Shown one piece after another: positions 50,734 to 60,803 of a stretch of 64,000 nucleotides of DNA. Position 1 is the first letter of the stretch. Every line of letters begins with the position of its first letter. The notes under the pieces are model-generated. The model did not search any database. It saw only the letters and a program-made list of their open reading frames with translations, and was not told the origin of the DNA. Location: the NCBI RefSeq assembly GCF_000517425.1, contig NZ_CP006569.1:992001-1056000 (forward strand). The letters are read 5' to 3'. Both the position numbers and the translations under genes were made by a program. Source of the stretch: Sodalis praecaptivus (GTDB lineage Bacteria > Pseudomonadota > Gammaproteobacteria > Enterobacterales > Enterobacteriaceae).

Positions 50734-53457
50734 CTACTTCTGTTGCTTGTGGGCATGTTTCAATTCGCCCGGCGAATCCTTGCCCGCTATCGGTGCAATG
50801 CTCTCTGTAGACGGTTCCAGCGCCAGCGATAGCGCGACGATACCGTCCTGCAATTGAATATCCACCGTGAAGCCTAATTTGCGCGCCAGCGTTATCATGC
50901 CGCGGTTGTTGGGCATGGTAATGGCGGTCAGCCGCTGTAGACCATGGGCGCGGGCGTAATCAATCATCTTCTCCAGCAGCATGCGCCCGAGACCCAGTTT
51001 TTTCAAATCGGAACGCACCAGCACCGCGAATTCCGCATCGGTATTATCGGGATCCGCAATGACGCGGGTGACGCCGATGATGACTTCACGCTCTTGTTGC
51101 TGCGTGACCGCTACAAACGCCATTTCCCGATCGTAGTCGATTTGTGTCATATAGGCCAAATCTTCATGGGTAAATTCGCTAATTTCGCTGAAGTAGCGGT
51201 AATAAAGATCTTCGCGGGTCACTTGGCCGATGAAAGCTTTCAGCAGCGGTTCATCTTCCGGCAAAATCGGCCGGAACAGACAACGTTGCCCGTTATTGAG
51301 CGTGACCACCGACTCCAACTGGCGCGGATAGGGCCGAATAGCCAGCCGCGCGCCGGCGTCGCCATGGTATTCGCTTAAATGCAAACTGACATCCAGCGCC
51401 GTCATATCGCTGCCGCAGGCCAGCAGCGGATGGATATTCAACGCGATAATTTCCGGGCAATCCACCACCAAATCGGACACCTGCACCAGCAGTTGGCTGA
51501 GCGCAGCGGTATCCAGCGGATACAGCGGGCGGTTATTGCGCAGAGCGCCCTTCTTTAATCCCTGCAGCACCAGGTGATGGGCCAGCGCCATATTAAGCGG
51601 CGGCAGCGCTACCGCCACCGGCGCGCCGGCGCGCCAGTCGCTTTCGCCATCGCCTAATAAGATAAGCGGGCCGAAGACGGGGTCCTGCTCTACGCTGATG
51701 CGCAGCTCCTGCGTGCCGGCGCGGCTCGCCATGCTCTGGACCGCCAGGCCTTCGATGCGCGCGTCCGGATAGGTGACCGCCGCCCGTTCCAGCATGGCGC
51801 TGGCCGCCTGCGCCACTTCCGTCGCATTGCGCAACGCAAGCATCACTCCCTGCACGTCGGATTTATGTGCGATATCGGCGGAGCGCAGCTTTAGCGCGAC
51901 CGGATAGCCCAGCCCTTCACTAAGCCGGACCGCGTCGTCGCTGTCGGCGGCGATCCAGGTGGGCAAGGTCTTGATGCCATAAGCTTCAACCAGGGGCCTA
52001 ACGTCATGGGTTTCCAGCCGGGTGATACCTTTATCCAGCGCCTGGCGGATCATTTGGTGGACGTGGGCGGCGTCGATGGTCAACCCGATCGGCAGCGCCG
52101 GCGTCTCCATCAACTGGCGCTGATTGCGCCTATACTCCGCCATATGCATGAAGGCCGTCACGGCCCCCTCGGGTGTGCGGTAGGTTGGCAGGCCCGCTTC
52201 GGTGAACAGACGGCGCGCCTGCTGTGAAGAAAACTCGCCGCTCCAGTTGGTCAATACGGTAACCGGCCGCGAGCGGGAAGCGCCGGCCAACGTGGCGATA
52301 ACGTCGGTGGCGGTCTGGCTACTGGGCGCGGCGGCGCTCGGGGCATGGATTATCAGCAGCGCGTCATAATCCTTACTGCCCAGGAGCGCCAATAGGGCGG
52401 CGCGGTAACGTTCCGGGGTGGCATCGTCGGCAAGATCCAGCGGGTTGCCGGGCGTTAACGCCGAGGGGAGCGCGCGCGCCAGCGCCGCCAGGGTGGTTTC
52501 GTCCAGCTCCGCCAGCCGGCCGTGTCGGCGCAAAAGCTCGTCCAGCGCCAGCGCCGCCGGCGCAATCCCGTTACTGATAATCATCAGCCGTTCGCCGCCC
52601 AAGGGCCGCATATGGCTTAAGGTTTCCACCGCCGAAAACAGCTCGTGGGTGTCGCGCACCCGCAGCAGCCCGGCCCGCTGAATGGCGGCATCATAGGCGG
52701 CATCAAGGCCGGGAGGGTAGTTGAGCAGCCGCTGCGCCTGGATGGTGCGCCCGCTTTTGATGACCAGAATCGGCTTATTGCGCGCCGCGCCGCGGGCGGC
52801 GGAGAGGAACCGTCGGGCGTCGGAGAGGTGTTCCAGATGCAGCAATATCGCGCTAGTTTTACCGTCGCGTGCCAGGAAATCCAGCATATCGTCGACATCA
52901 ATGTCGATACTGTCGCCGAGGGCGATAAAATAGGAAAACCCGATGGCGCGCTGCTGCGCCCAGTCGAGCACGGTATTGGAAACCGCCGCCGACTGCGAGA
53001 TAAACGCCAGTTTACCGCGATGAATGGGAACCGGCGAAAAGCTGGCGTTCAGTCCCTGCCAGGGGGCCAGCAGCCCCAGACTGTTCGGCCCCAGCAACCG
53101 CATGCCGAAATGTTGGGCGCAGGCGCGCAGCTCATCGAATTGCGCCGGCGGCGCCGACAGCACGATGGCCGTTTTACAGCCCCGTTCGCCGAGCGCGGTC
53201 AGCAGCGCCGTATTACGCCGGGCGTGGGTACACACCACCGCCAGATCCGGCGTCAGCGGCAGCGATGCCACCGAAGGATAGCTGAGCACGCCGCAGACCG
53301 CCGGATATTTCGGCGTTACTGGCAGCACCGGCCCGCTGAAACCGCCATCAAGCAGATTGCGCATCATCAGATTGCCGGCGCGGCCGGGCGTGTCCGATGC
53401 GCCGACCACCGCGATCGATTTTGGCCGCAGCAGCGCCTCCAGTCCCCGTAAACTCAT
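50734..53457 (-). CDS. patZ: Protein lysine acetyltransferase PatZ (Pka/YfiQ)
   Basis: Acetylates metabolic proteins such as acetyl-CoA synthetase. Of its 907 residues (E. coli 886), about 1-700 resemble an NDP-forming acyl-CoA synthetase (CoA-binding IAVVGASDTPGRAGN; ATP-grasp-like part) and about 720-880 form a GNAT domain (LVRSDLKKLGLGRMLLEKMI binds acetyl-CoA). It begins MSLRGLEALLRPKSIAVVGA. The neighbours pssA and tapT match the E. coli order. A modest C-terminal tail is extra. Confidence 0.96.
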   Translation of the reverse strand: MSLRGLEALLRPKSIAVVGASDTPGRAGNLMMRNLLDGGFSGPVLPVTPKYPAVCGVLSYPSVASLPLTPDLAVVCTHARRNTALLTALGERGCKTAIVLSAPPAQFDELRACAQHFGMRLLGPNSLGLLAPWQGLNASFSPVPIHRGKLAFISQSAAVSNTVLDWAQQRAIGFSYFIALGDSIDIDVDDMLDFLARDGKTSAILLHLEHLSDARRFLSAARGAARNKPILVIKSGRTIQAQRLLNYPPGLDAAYDAAIQRAGLLRVRDTHELFSAVETLSHMRPLGGERLMIISNGIAPAALALDELLRRHGRLAELDETTLAALARALPSALTPGNPLDLADDATPERYRAALLALLGSKDYDALLIIHAPSAAAPSSQTATDVIATLAGASRSRPVTVLTNWSGEFSSQQARRLFTEAGLPTYRTPEGAVTAFMHMAEYRRNQRQLMETPALPIGLTIDAAHVHQMIRQALDKGITRLETHDVRPLVEAYGIKTLPTWIAADSDDAVRLSEGLGYPVALKLRSADIAHKSDVQGVMLALRNATEVAQAASAMLERAAVTYPDARIEGLAVQSMASRAGTQELRISVEQDPVFGPLILLGDGESDWRAGAPVAVALPPLNMALAHHLVLQGLKKGALRNNRPLYPLDTAALSQLLVQVSDLVVDCPEIIALNIHPLLACGSDMTALDVSLHLSEYHGDAGARLAIRPYPRQLESVVTLNNGQRCLFRPILPEDEPLLKAFIGQVTREDLYYRYFSEISEFTHEDLAYMTQIDYDREMAFVAVTQQQEREVIIGVTRVIADPDNTDAEFAVLVRSDLKKLGLGRMLLEKMIDYARAHGLQRLTAITMPNNRGMITLARKLGFTVDIQLQDGIVALSLALEPSTESIAPIAGKDSPGELKHAHKQQK

Positions 53458-53645
53458 CTACTGCTTCCCCTTGCTGGTTGACGGGATAAGTGTACGCGTT
53501 TTATTTCATTCCTGCTGTGACGGCAGCCCAGGGAGTCGTGCGGCGACGCGAGGGCGCATCGACGCGGACACGTTGTCTGGGTGGGACAGTAGCGCGCGCT
53601 GGGTGGACTAAGACGCGACAAACGCCATCGCCCGCGGAGGGGCCG

Positions 53646-54329
53646 TTAGGAGGGCGCTAGGCGCGGCGCGTGGGATTTACCCGCCAGATAGCGGCTGCGA
53701 AAGAGGATAAAATGCGCCATCAGCGCATCAGCGGCGGCCCTGTCTCCCGCTAGGGTAAGCAAGGCGACGGCCACTTCCGCGGTACAATGGTGGCCCTCGC
53801 CGTGGCTGCCGCGCAGGCCATATTGCGAAACGCTGGGCAGATCCAGCGACAGTACCGGAAAATCCGCCAGCCACGGACTTTTGCGAAACATTTTCCCCGC
53901 CTCGGGCCAGGTGCCGTCCAGCAAAATAAACAGCGGCGGCCGGGCGTCGGGTACAACATGATTGACCACGCGTCGCTCCCCCGACATAGGGCCGGCGGGA
54001 AACACGACATACGGTTGACGAAGCGGATCGGCCACCGCCGCCAGCATGGCCGGATCCGGCTCGGTACGCGACCAGAGGAATGCTTGCGTCGTCGGCAGAA
54101 TATCGGCGATTAACCGCCCGGTGTTGCTGGGCTTGAGGGGTTCAGCGTCGAACATCACCAGACAGAATCGGCTGCTGGCCTGCTGCGGCATGATGGTGTC
54201 GCACAAACAGCGCCGGCGCGGCAGCAGACACCGTTCGCAGCGCAGCACCCGGCAGCCGCGGGCACGGAAAGGGCGCGTGGCGTGTTGCAAGCGCAAGTGG
54301 CGCAAGGCCAGTACGGCGTTTAAAGTCAT
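53646..54329 (-). CDS. tapT: tRNA-uridine aminocarboxypropyltransferase TapT (DTW domain)
   Basis: Forms acp3U47 in tRNA using SAM. The DTW signature is FILLDGTWPEAGKMFRKSPW (near residues 140-160) and a zinc-type cysteine cluster RCERCLLPRRRCLCDTI lies near the N-terminus. The ATG at 54329 (MTLNAVLALRHLRLQHATRP) gives 227 residues against 232 in E. coli YfiP; upstream codons to 54425 lack homology. Confidence 0.94.
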   Translation of the reverse strand: MTLNAVLALRHLRLQHATRPFRARGCRVLRCERCLLPRRRCLCDTIMPQQASSRFCLVMFDAEPLKPSNTGRLIADILPTTQAFLWSRTEPDPAMLAAVADPLRQPYVVFPAGPMSGERRVVNHVVPDARPPLFILLDGTWPEAGKMFRKSPWLADFPVLSLDLPSVSQYGLRGSHGEGHHCTAEVAVALLTLAGDRAAADALMAHFILFRSRYLAGKSHAPRLAPS

Positions 54330-54698
54330 GGCGTGGCCGGCGGTGGAAAAAGAGGATGAGTTTACCGGAGCGCTTAAGGGAAGGATAATGCTTTTTGCCT
54401 CACGGCCTGGGTTTTCTGGGCGCATCAGCCTATTCGCTCAAGGCGGCTTGCTTGCGGCATAAGTTGATTAGCCCACGGCGCGGAGGCTTTGCTTACCCCA
54501 TCGGGACCGTCCCTGAAGAAGGTCGTTTGACTGACGCTGACCCACTTTACCCGAGGCGTCCCGACAGCCGCTAAACGCGTCTCCTTGGCAGGCCCCGGAA
54601 AAGCCTACCCAACTCGGGGCGCCCCGCGGGACATTAGGCGCCGACTTCAGCGCCTCTCACGGGGATAAGAGACACTCTTCGACGGGGCCGGCGTGGGT
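54330..54698. other. Gap between tapT and trxC without a gene
   Basis: About 370 bases between two - strand genes. I see no coding region, tRNA-like structure or clear terminator; the trxC stop is followed by GC-rich sequence with no T-run. It is longer than expected for this gene pair. Confidence 0.6.
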
Positions 54699-55139
54699 TT
54701 AGGAGGTCGTGTCCTGGAGGGAGAGGCCTTCATCCAGCCACTCCTCGAATGGCGCTTTCGGCATTGCGCCATGCAGCGAGTCCACTTTCTGCCCCTGCTT
54801 GAACAACATAATGGTCGGAATACTGCGAATACCAAAACGGCTGCTGAGCGCCGGTTCGGCTTCGGTATTGATCTTGATGAAACGCACTTTATCGCGACGT
54901 TCGCCGGCGACGGCATCGAACACCGGCGCGAAACCTACGCAGGGGCCGCACCACGGGGCCCAAAAATCGATGACAATAGGCAAATCGTCTTGCAGCAGCT
55001 TGTCAAGCGTCGCGCCGGTAGCGTGAATAACCGAACCGTCCAGCAGCGGTTCACCGCAGCGGCCGCATTTGGCGGCATCATTGATCCTGTCGTCCGGCAG
55101 GCGATTGGTGGCCAGGCAGGATGCACAAACCGTATTCAT
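54699..55139 (-). CDS. trxC: Thioredoxin 2
   Basis: Zinc-containing thioredoxin that reduces disulfides, induced under oxidative stress in E. coli by OxyR. The N-terminal zinc site CASC...CGRC is followed by the thioredoxin fold with active site FWAPWCGPC and the cis-proline in RSIPTIMLF. At 146 residues it is slightly longer than E. coli TrxC (139), with the tail SLQDTTS. The start is [20 protein letters not shown]. Confidence 0.97.
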   Translation of the reverse strand: MNTVCASCLATNRLPDDRINDAAKCGRCGEPLLDGSVIHATGATLDKLLQDDLPIVIDFWAPWCGPCVGFAPVFDAVAGERRDKVRFIKINTEAEPALSSRFGIRSIPTIMLFKQGQKVDSLHGAMPKAPFEEWLDEGLSLQDTTS

Positions 55140-55358
55140 AATGTTGCCTCTGATGAGCGTAACCGCCGCGCCGGGAATTTTGCGACCGGTGGCATTCGCG
55201 CTTTTAGTGGGTCAGTTTTCAAAGTATGGTAAAAGAAATAACGGGTGACAAAATGGTTTGTTCAATGGTTTCGATAGTTGCCGGCTTTTACCTTAACCCG
55301 GTAGCTATATGGGCGGAGATCGGGTAATCTTCGCGCCCATCAGAGGGGGGAGGGCAAT

Positions 55359-56492
55359 ATGAGCGATAGCGATGCGTTAAAGGGTAAGAATGGCAAAGTC
55401 CGCGTGATGTATGTGCGCAAGGAGGAAGAGCAGGCGCCAGCGCGCCGCCCCGCCACGCGCAGCTCCACCACCGATCGCAAGAGCGGTCAGCGCGATGAGG
55501 GCCGTAATCCGTGGAAGACGCCCGGCGACCGCGCCCGCGGCGGCGCACGTGCCGATCGCGCCTCCTCCTCGGGCGACGCGCCCCGCCGCGCCCGGCAGGA
55601 CGCCCCACCCCGCGACGACAGCGCCGGCCGCCGGCCGCGCGGCGAAACCTCGGACTCGCCGTGGAAAACCTTCTACGCGGGGGATGACGCCGCTGTACCC
55701 GATCATGGGGGCATTAGCGGCAAAAGCCAGATTGATCCCGAACAGCTGCGCCGCCAGCGCGCCGAAGAAACCCGCGTTTACGGGGAAAACGCCTGTCAGG
55801 CGCTGTTTCGCAACCGCCCGGACGCCATCGTTCGAGCCTGGTTTGAGCAATCGGTGACGCCGCGGTTTCGCGATGCGCTGCGCTGGATGGCGGCCAACCG
55901 CAAGGCTTATCATGTGGTGGAAGACGATGAGCTGGCCAAAGCCTCGGGCACGGAGCATCACGGCGGCGTCTGTTTTCTGATTAAAAAACGTGCCGGTCTT
56001 GACGCCGACGGTTATCTGACCAGCGTTGCTGCAAAACAGCACGATTGCGTTATGGCGCTTGAGCAGATTAGCAATCCTCACAATCTCGGCGCAATCCTGC
56101 GCAGTTGTGCGCACTTCGGCGTAAATGGCGTGATGGTGGGCGATAGTGCCCTACTGGAGTCCGGCGCCGCGGTGCGCACCGCGGAAGGTGGGGCAGAGCA
56201 CGTCAAAGCCATTCAGTGCGACGATATGTTGCAAGACATGCAGCGTTTTCAGCGTGCCGGCTACACCGTGGTGACGCTGACCGGCAACGGCGGCACGCCA
56301 CTTTCCGAAGTGAAGATGCCCGCCCGGGCGGTGCTGGTATTGGCGGAAGAGGGCGGCGCGCTCTCACAAGCGGTACTGTCGCAGGCGGATATCGCGGTGG
56401 CCATCAACGGCACCGGTCGGGTACCCAGTTTGAACGTGTCCGTCAGCGCCGGCATTTTGTTGGCGGAGTGGTGGCGGCAAAACCGCGGCTGA
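55359..56492 (+). CDS. yfiF: SPOUT-class TrmH-family RNA methyltransferase YfiF
   Basis: Predicted 2'-O-ribose methyltransferase of unknown target. The N-terminal third (about 1-115) is low-complexity, rich in Arg, Ala, Pro and Asp and likely disordered; the substrate-binding part ([31 protein letters not shown]) and the SpoU domain (about 225-377; [20 protein letters not shown]) match E. coli YfiF. It has 377 residues against 345. GGGAGG precedes the ATG. It is divergent from trxC, as in E. coli. Confidence 0.95.
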   Translation: MSDSDALKGKNGKVRVMYVRKEEEQAPARRPATRSSTTDRKSGQRDEGRNPWKTPGDRARGGARADRASSSGDAPRRARQDAPPRDDSAGRRPRGETSDSPWKTFYAGDDAAVPDHGGISGKSQIDPEQLRRQRAEETRVYGENACQALFRNRPDAIVRAWFEQSVTPRFRDALRWMAANRKAYHVVEDDELAKASGTEHHGGVCFLIKKRAGLDADGYLTSVAAKQHDCVMALEQISNPHNLGAILRSCAHFGVNGVMVGDSALLESGAAVRTAEGGAEHVKAIQCDDMLQDMQRFQRAGYTVVTLTGNGGTPLSEVKMPARAVLVLAEEGGALSQAVLSQADIAVAINGTGRVPSLNVSVSAGILLAEWWRQNRG

Positions 56493-56507
56493 CGGCGGCG
56501 GGACGCA

Positions 56508-56540
56508 AAAAAAACGCCGCGGAGTATCCTTCGCGGCGTT
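56508..56540. terminator. Bidirectional terminator between yfiF and mprA
   Basis: AACGCCGCG (56513-56521) pairs with CGCGGCGTT (56532-56540). A run of A on the left gives a U-run on the - strand, so it serves mprA best; yfiF converges from the other side. Confidence 0.85.
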
Positions 56541-56561
56541 TGCTGTGGCAAGCGGCAAAAC

Positions 56562-57083
56562 TCACTTCAGCACATCCTCTTCCGAGATAAGCGTGTCCAG
56601 CTTATTTAACAGCTTGCGGGTCAGGCTTTCCAATTGCTGCTTTTCCGCTTCATTCAGCGTCGACCACAGGGAAAGCAGGCAGTTGTACTGCGGCGGCAAG
56701 AGATTATCGAGAAACGTCTGCCCGGCGTCCGTCAAATGCAGATGTAAACAACGGCGGTCATTTTCGCTCTCTTTACGTTCAATCCAGCCGCGCTTTTCCA
56801 GCTCATCGGCGATGCGGGTGGCGTTGGTACGGGAGGAGCCCAGGGCCGAACTCAATTCTGACGGCTGAATACTGCGGCTGGCCTGGGATTCCAGGGTGAC
56901 CAACGCCATAAACAGGGTTTCGTTGATTCCCTGGGCTTTCAGCATACGGTTGCGATTTTCCAGCAGTTTACCCTGCATGTGCATGCACAAACGGGTTAAC
57001 AACACTTCCTGGAAAGGAAAATCGCTTTTTTGCTGCGCGCGCAGCGTTAACATTTGTTCTATCGGGGTGAACGAACTTTCCAT
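56562..57083 (-). CDS. mprA: MarR-family repressor MprA (EmrR)
   Basis: Represses emrAB multidrug efflux genes and is released by uncouplers and phenolics. The ATG at 57083 ([20 protein letters not shown]) gives 173 residues (E. coli 176). The winged helix has [20 protein letters not shown] as recognition region and [15 protein letters not shown] in the wing. No emrA or emrB follows: yfiF converges immediately downstream, so the repressor is separated from its usual targets. Seventeen further in-frame codons upstream (to 57134) are not conserved. Confidence 0.95.
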   Translation of the reverse strand: MESSFTPIEQMLTLRAQQKSDFPFQEVLLTRLCMHMQGKLLENRNRMLKAQGINETLFMALVTLESQASRSIQPSELSSALGSSRTNATRIADELEKRGWIERKESENDRRCLHLHLTDAGQTFLDNLLPPQYNCLLSLWSTLNEAEKQQLESLTRKLLNKLDTLISEEDVLK

Positions 57084-57221
57084 CGTAACCTGCACCTCAT
57101 TAGTTGCAGACTGTATAATAACTGATGTAATCACCCATGTAAATATTGTCAGGATGGAAAGTTTAGACGTCTATATAAGTGTTGAGGTAATGTTAATTTA
57201 CCCGGCTCTTAACTGCCCCGG

Positions 57222-57560
57222 TCAAAATGTCAGCAGGCACTTGTACACCACGCCATACACCAGCGCGCTGGAGAGCGTCGCCATAACGATGCTGCGCGTG
57301 CGGTAAAACAGCGCCGTTAACGTCAAAAAACCCGCCAGCGCAGGCCAGCTACGCTGCGGCTCCTGCAGGATATCGGGTAAGGTGGAGACCACCAGCAACG
57401 CACAAATGGCGGCAATACCGATACTGTCCAGTACCCGACCGAGGAGGCCGTTGCGCAGCGGCCGGCCGCCGGCGTTGCCCGCCAGGCGCAGCGGTAACCA
57501 GCGAAACAGAAAATTCGCCGTCCCGACCACACAGCCAATGATAAACACGGTACTAGTCAC
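57222..57560 (-). CDS. ygaH: L-valine exporter subunit YgaH
   Basis: Small membrane subunit (112 residues, AzlD/BrnE type) of the YgaZH exporter for branched-chain amino acids. It has several hydrophobic segments and a conserved start (FIIGCVVGTANFLFRWLPLR). It overlaps ygaZ by eight bases, indicating coupling. Confidence 0.94.
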   Translation of the reverse strand: MTSTVFIIGCVVGTANFLFRWLPLRLAGNAGGRPLRNGLLGRVLDSIGIAAICALLVVSTLPDILQEPQRSWPALAGFLTLTALFYRTRSIVMATLSSALVYGVVYKCLLTF

Positions 57561-58290
57561 GGCTCTCCTCCTTTAATGACGACAGCAACGCCGCCAGACA
57601 GCCGCCGCCGATGCCGCCCAGAATCGCCATGGGGATCGATACCAGCCAGAGGCCCGCCAAGGCGCCGACCAACGCCGCGGCCAGCACCAGGCTTTGCCGG
57701 CGCTGGAAAGCGGCCAGCAGAAAACTGAGAAACAGCGCCGGTAGCATAAAGCCCAGTGCCGCCGAGACGGCGGGCCAATCATCGAGCAGACCATTGCCGG
57801 AACAGACGCCCGCCAGCGTGCCGGCCACCCACGATAGCCAAGCGCAGAGCGCGACGCCTAACATCCAGTCTTCCGACCAGCTGCGGTTATCCCGGCTGAG
57901 GCGGCTGATGGCGGCGGCGAAGACTTCATCGGTCAGGCCGAAAGCCCAGAGGGCGGTTTTACGGGGGGCCAACGCGCCAGGAATGCGTTGGCGCAGCGCC
58001 GGTCCATACAATAAGTGACGCACGTCCATCGCCATGACCGTCAGCGCCGCTATCCACAGCGAAACGCCGGCGCTGAGCAGGGTAGTAATCACAAACTGGC
58101 TGGCGCCGGCGTAAATGATGCAGGAGATGAACAGTCCTTCCAGCGGCGTGAAGCCGAGTTTCACGGCATTCAGGCCAAAGGCGAACGCCACCGGCATATA
58201 CCCGATGACAATCGGCAGGCTATCTTTGATGCCCTGACGGAATGTCGCGGGCGCGGTAGTGGCCGGCAGACCGGCAATGTTAGACTCCAT
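57553..58290 (-). CDS. ygaZ: L-valine exporter subunit YgaZ
   Basis: Large membrane subunit (AzlC/BrnF type) of the branched-chain amino acid exporter. From ATG 58290 it has 245 residues, the E. coli length. The signature DSLPIVIGYMPVAFAFGLNA and the central YAGASQFVITTLLSAG and LTVMAMDVRHLLYGP are intact. The extra codons to 58338 lack homology. Confidence 0.96.
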   Translation of the reverse strand: MESNIAGLPATTAPATFRQGIKDSLPIVIGYMPVAFAFGLNAVKLGFTPLEGLFISCIIYAGASQFVITTLLSAGVSLWIAALTVMAMDVRHLLYGPALRQRIPGALAPRKTALWAFGLTDEVFAAAISRLSRDNRSWSEDWMLGVALCAWLSWVAGTLAGVCSGNGLLDDWPAVSAALGFMLPALFLSFLLAAFQRRQSLVLAAALVGALAGLWLVSIPMAILGGIGGGCLAALLSSLKEESRD

Positions 58291-58403
58291 GATGAATCGC
58301 CTTCTTTCCTTTGATGGCTGACAAGAGCGCGGCGCCACGCGCCGCGGCGGCGAATCTTATCAATACCATGAGACATCGCCCCGCGCCAGCGGCGCACGCG
58401 CGA

Positions 58404-59603
58404 TCAGGCGCGGGGAAGGCCGGACTCTTCGTGACGGCTGCCGCGCAGCCACAATAACAAATTAATCAGGCAGAGCAGGCCGCCGGCGAGGCTGACGCCG
58501 TTCCAGCCGGCGCTTTGGTAAGCCGTGGCGGATACCAGCGACCCGAAGGCGCCGCCGGCGAAATAGCTGGTCATGTAACCGGAGGTCAGACGGTTACGCG
58601 CCTCCGGCATGCGACGGTAAATCACGCTTTGGTTGGTGATGTGCAGCCCCTGCACCGCCAAATCGAGGGCAATAATGCCGAGCACCAGCGACAGCCAATG
58701 ATATTGGCCATACCACACCAGCACCCAGGAGAACAGCAGCAGCAATAGCCCCCCGAGCGTGGTCATTTTGGCTTTACCCCGGTCTGCCAGCGCGCCGGCG
58801 CGGGTGGCCGCTAATGCGCCCGCGGCGCCCACCAGGCCAAACAGGCCGATTTTCGACTCGCTAAAATGAAAGGGCGGCGCGGCCAGTAAAAACGCCATGG
58901 AGGTCCAAAGATTACTAAAACAGGCAAAGCTGAGGCAGCCCAGCAGAGCACGGTTGCGCAATACCGGCGATTGCCGATAAATGCTGAAAATTGAGCCGAG
59001 CAGCTGGCGGTAATTCAGATCGGAGTACTGTTTATACCGCGGCAGGGCAAACCACAGTATTACCGCCATGACCACCATCAACGCGCTCGCCAGCCAGTAA
59101 ACGGTTTGCCAGCCGCCGAGATCCGCCAGCGCGCCGGCAACGGTCCGCGCCAGCAGGATGCCGAGCAGCAGACCGCTCATGATGGTGCCCACCACCTTGC
59201 CACGCCGCTCGGGATCGGCCAGCGAAGCGGCCAAGGGTACCAGGATCTGCGCCACCACGGAAAAAAGGCCGGTCAGGGCGGTGCCCAATAGCATCATCGG
59301 CAGGGACGGCGCCGAGGCGGTAATCACCATGCCGATGGCGGCCAGCACCGACATCACCACGATCATACTGCGGCGTTCAAATTTATCGCCGAGAGGCACC
59401 AGGAACATCAGGCCGCAGGCATAGCTGAGCTGTGCCGCCGTGACAATGAACCCCGCCTCGCGCACCGACAAACGGTAGGTCCTGGCGATAGCATCCAGCA
59501 GCGGCTGGGCATAGTAATTGCTGGCAACGGCCAGGCCGGTGGCGATTGCCATGATGAGGATTAATGCCGGGTTCAGGCTGGGATGATCTGTGGACGTTTT
59601 CAT
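58404..59603 (-). CDS. ygaY: MFS transporter YgaY
   Basis: A 399-residue major facilitator with 12 predicted hydrophobic segments; the loop after helix 2 reads GDKFERRSMIV, the typical MFS signature. The position between proX and ygaZ is that of E. coli ygaY, which is annotated as a pseudogene in K-12; here it is open. The substrate is unknown; family members export sugars, amino acids or drugs. Confidence 0.88.
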   Translation of the reverse strand: MKTSTDHPSLNPALILIMAIATGLAVASNYYAQPLLDAIARTYRLSVREAGFIVTAAQLSYACGLMFLVPLGDKFERRSMIVVMSVLAAIGMVITASAPSLPMMLLGTALTGLFSVVAQILVPLAASLADPERRGKVVGTIMSGLLLGILLARTVAGALADLGGWQTVYWLASALMVVMAVILWFALPRYKQYSDLNYRQLLGSIFSIYRQSPVLRNRALLGCLSFACFSNLWTSMAFLLAAPPFHFSESKIGLFGLVGAAGALAATRAGALADRGKAKMTTLGGLLLLLFSWVLVWYGQYHWLSLVLGIIALDLAVQGLHITNQSVIYRRMPEARNRLTSGYMTSYFAGGAFGSLVSATAYQSAGWNGVSLAGGLLCLINLLLWLRGSRHEESGLPRA

Positions 59604-59650
59604 TAAGGTTTCGTTTAACCAACGGGCGGGTATTATTACCGATTAACAAC

Positions 59651-59677
59651 AAAAAAACGAGGGGTGAGTCCCCCTCG
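59651..59677 (-). terminator. Terminator after proX
   Basis: CGAGGGG (59658-59664) pairs with CCCCTCG (59671-59677). On the - strand it is followed by seven U, ending the proU transcript. Confidence 0.85.
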
Positions 59678-59745
59678 CTGGTTTTTCGCCGGTGTTATGG
59701 CGGGGTTACGCCCGCATCGACGATCCGAACGGCGCAGTGTCGCGC

Positions 59746-60744
59746 TTATTTGGCGGCGGCCGCGGCGGTGTTTACCCAACCGTCGAATAGGGCCTGATGC
59801 GCTTTGATCCAGCCGTCGGTCTGGCGTTCAATATCCGCTTCTTGCGCTTCGCCCTGGTGCATCCGCGCGTTCTGCGCGTTGATATCGGCAATCGGCAGCT
59901 TCATGATGGCGAAGAGCTTGGCCGCTGCCGGATTGGCTTCAGCCCACCGTTTGTTGGCGACGATGCGCATGCTGTTGACGGGGAAGCCATAGTCTGCGCC
60001 GTTGGGCAGCTTGGTGCTGATCCCTTTCTGCTCACCCGGCAGCGAAGAGAATGGCACCTGCAACCAAACCACATCGCGTCCCGGCACCAGTACGTCGCTT
60101 ACCCAGTACGGTGTCCAGGTGTAATACAAGATAGGTTTACCTTCTTTGTAGCGGCTGATGGTATCGGCCATGATCGCCGCATAATTTCCCTGATTATGCT
60201 CGACGGTCGCGCTCAAGCCATAGGCTTTGAGGTGATGGTTGATGACCGCCTCACAGCCCCAGCCTGGCGTACAGCCGGACAAATCCGCCTTGCCGTCGCC
60301 GTTGGCGTCGAACAGCTTGGCCAATTTAGGATCCTTGAGCTGGTCGATGGTGGTAATGTGGTACTTCTCGGCGGTCTTTTTATCGATCAGGTAGCCTTGG
60401 GCCGCGCCTTCGACATAATTACCCTGGCGATAAAACTTTGCGTCACCGCCGGCGGCCTGGTACTGATCCGCGTGCAGCGGGTCCCAGTTCACCGCCATAA
60501 AAGTGGCATCGCCAGAGGCAATTGAGGTATAGGCCACGTTGTAGTCCACTTCCCGTGGCGACTGCACCGAGTAGCCCAGTTTTTCCAAGGCCTTATTCAC
60601 CAGCAGGGTTTGAAATGTCTCTTCGGTAATGGTGCTTTGCACCGGCTGAACCTGGATGCCTTTCCCCGGCAGCTCGGCGGCAAAGGAGGTCTGTACGGCG
60701 AAAGCCGCGGTGAGCGCGAACGCCCCTAATGCTATCTTGCGCAT
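59746..60744 (-). CDS. proX: Glycine betaine/proline-binding protein ProX, distal copy
   Basis: Periplasmic binding protein of the ProU osmoprotectant importer. The 332 residues start with signal peptide [20 protein letters not shown] cleaved before AELPGKG. The features [36 protein letters not shown] and [11 protein letters not shown] provide the tryptophans of the betaine-binding cage. It resembles E. coli ProX more closely than does the second copy at 60804, although that copy is next to proW. It ends in a strong terminator. Confidence 0.95.
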   Translation of the reverse strand: MRKIALGAFALTAAFAVQTSFAAELPGKGIQVQPVQSTITEETFQTLLVNKALEKLGYSVQSPREVDYNVAYTSIASGDATFMAVNWDPLHADQYQAAGGDAKFYRQGNYVEGAAQGYLIDKKTAEKYHITTIDQLKDPKLAKLFDANGDGKADLSGCTPGWGCEAVINHHLKAYGLSATVEHNQGNYAAIMADTISRYKEGKPILYYTWTPYWVSDVLVPGRDVVWLQVPFSSLPGEQKGISTKLPNGADYGFPVNSMRIVANKRWAEANPAAAKLFAIMKLPIADINAQNARMHQGEAQEADIERQTDGWIKAHQALFDGWVNTAAAAAK

Positions 60745-60803
60745 GGGTTTACCTTGTGTTGGTCGTTGTAAGAATACGCCGCGGTGCGAACCGCGACGCC
60801 AGG

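Noticed and set aside
52645..53451. 268-codon + strand frame opposite patZ
   Set aside because: Antisense of a well-conserved gene, with low-complexity Arg/Gln-rich content.
57165..57172. AGACGTCT, an exact single met box between ygaH and mprA
   Set aside because: A given 8-mer palindrome is expected about once in 64 kb by chance, and the adjacent 8-mer is a poor match, so there is no tandem pair as at metN.
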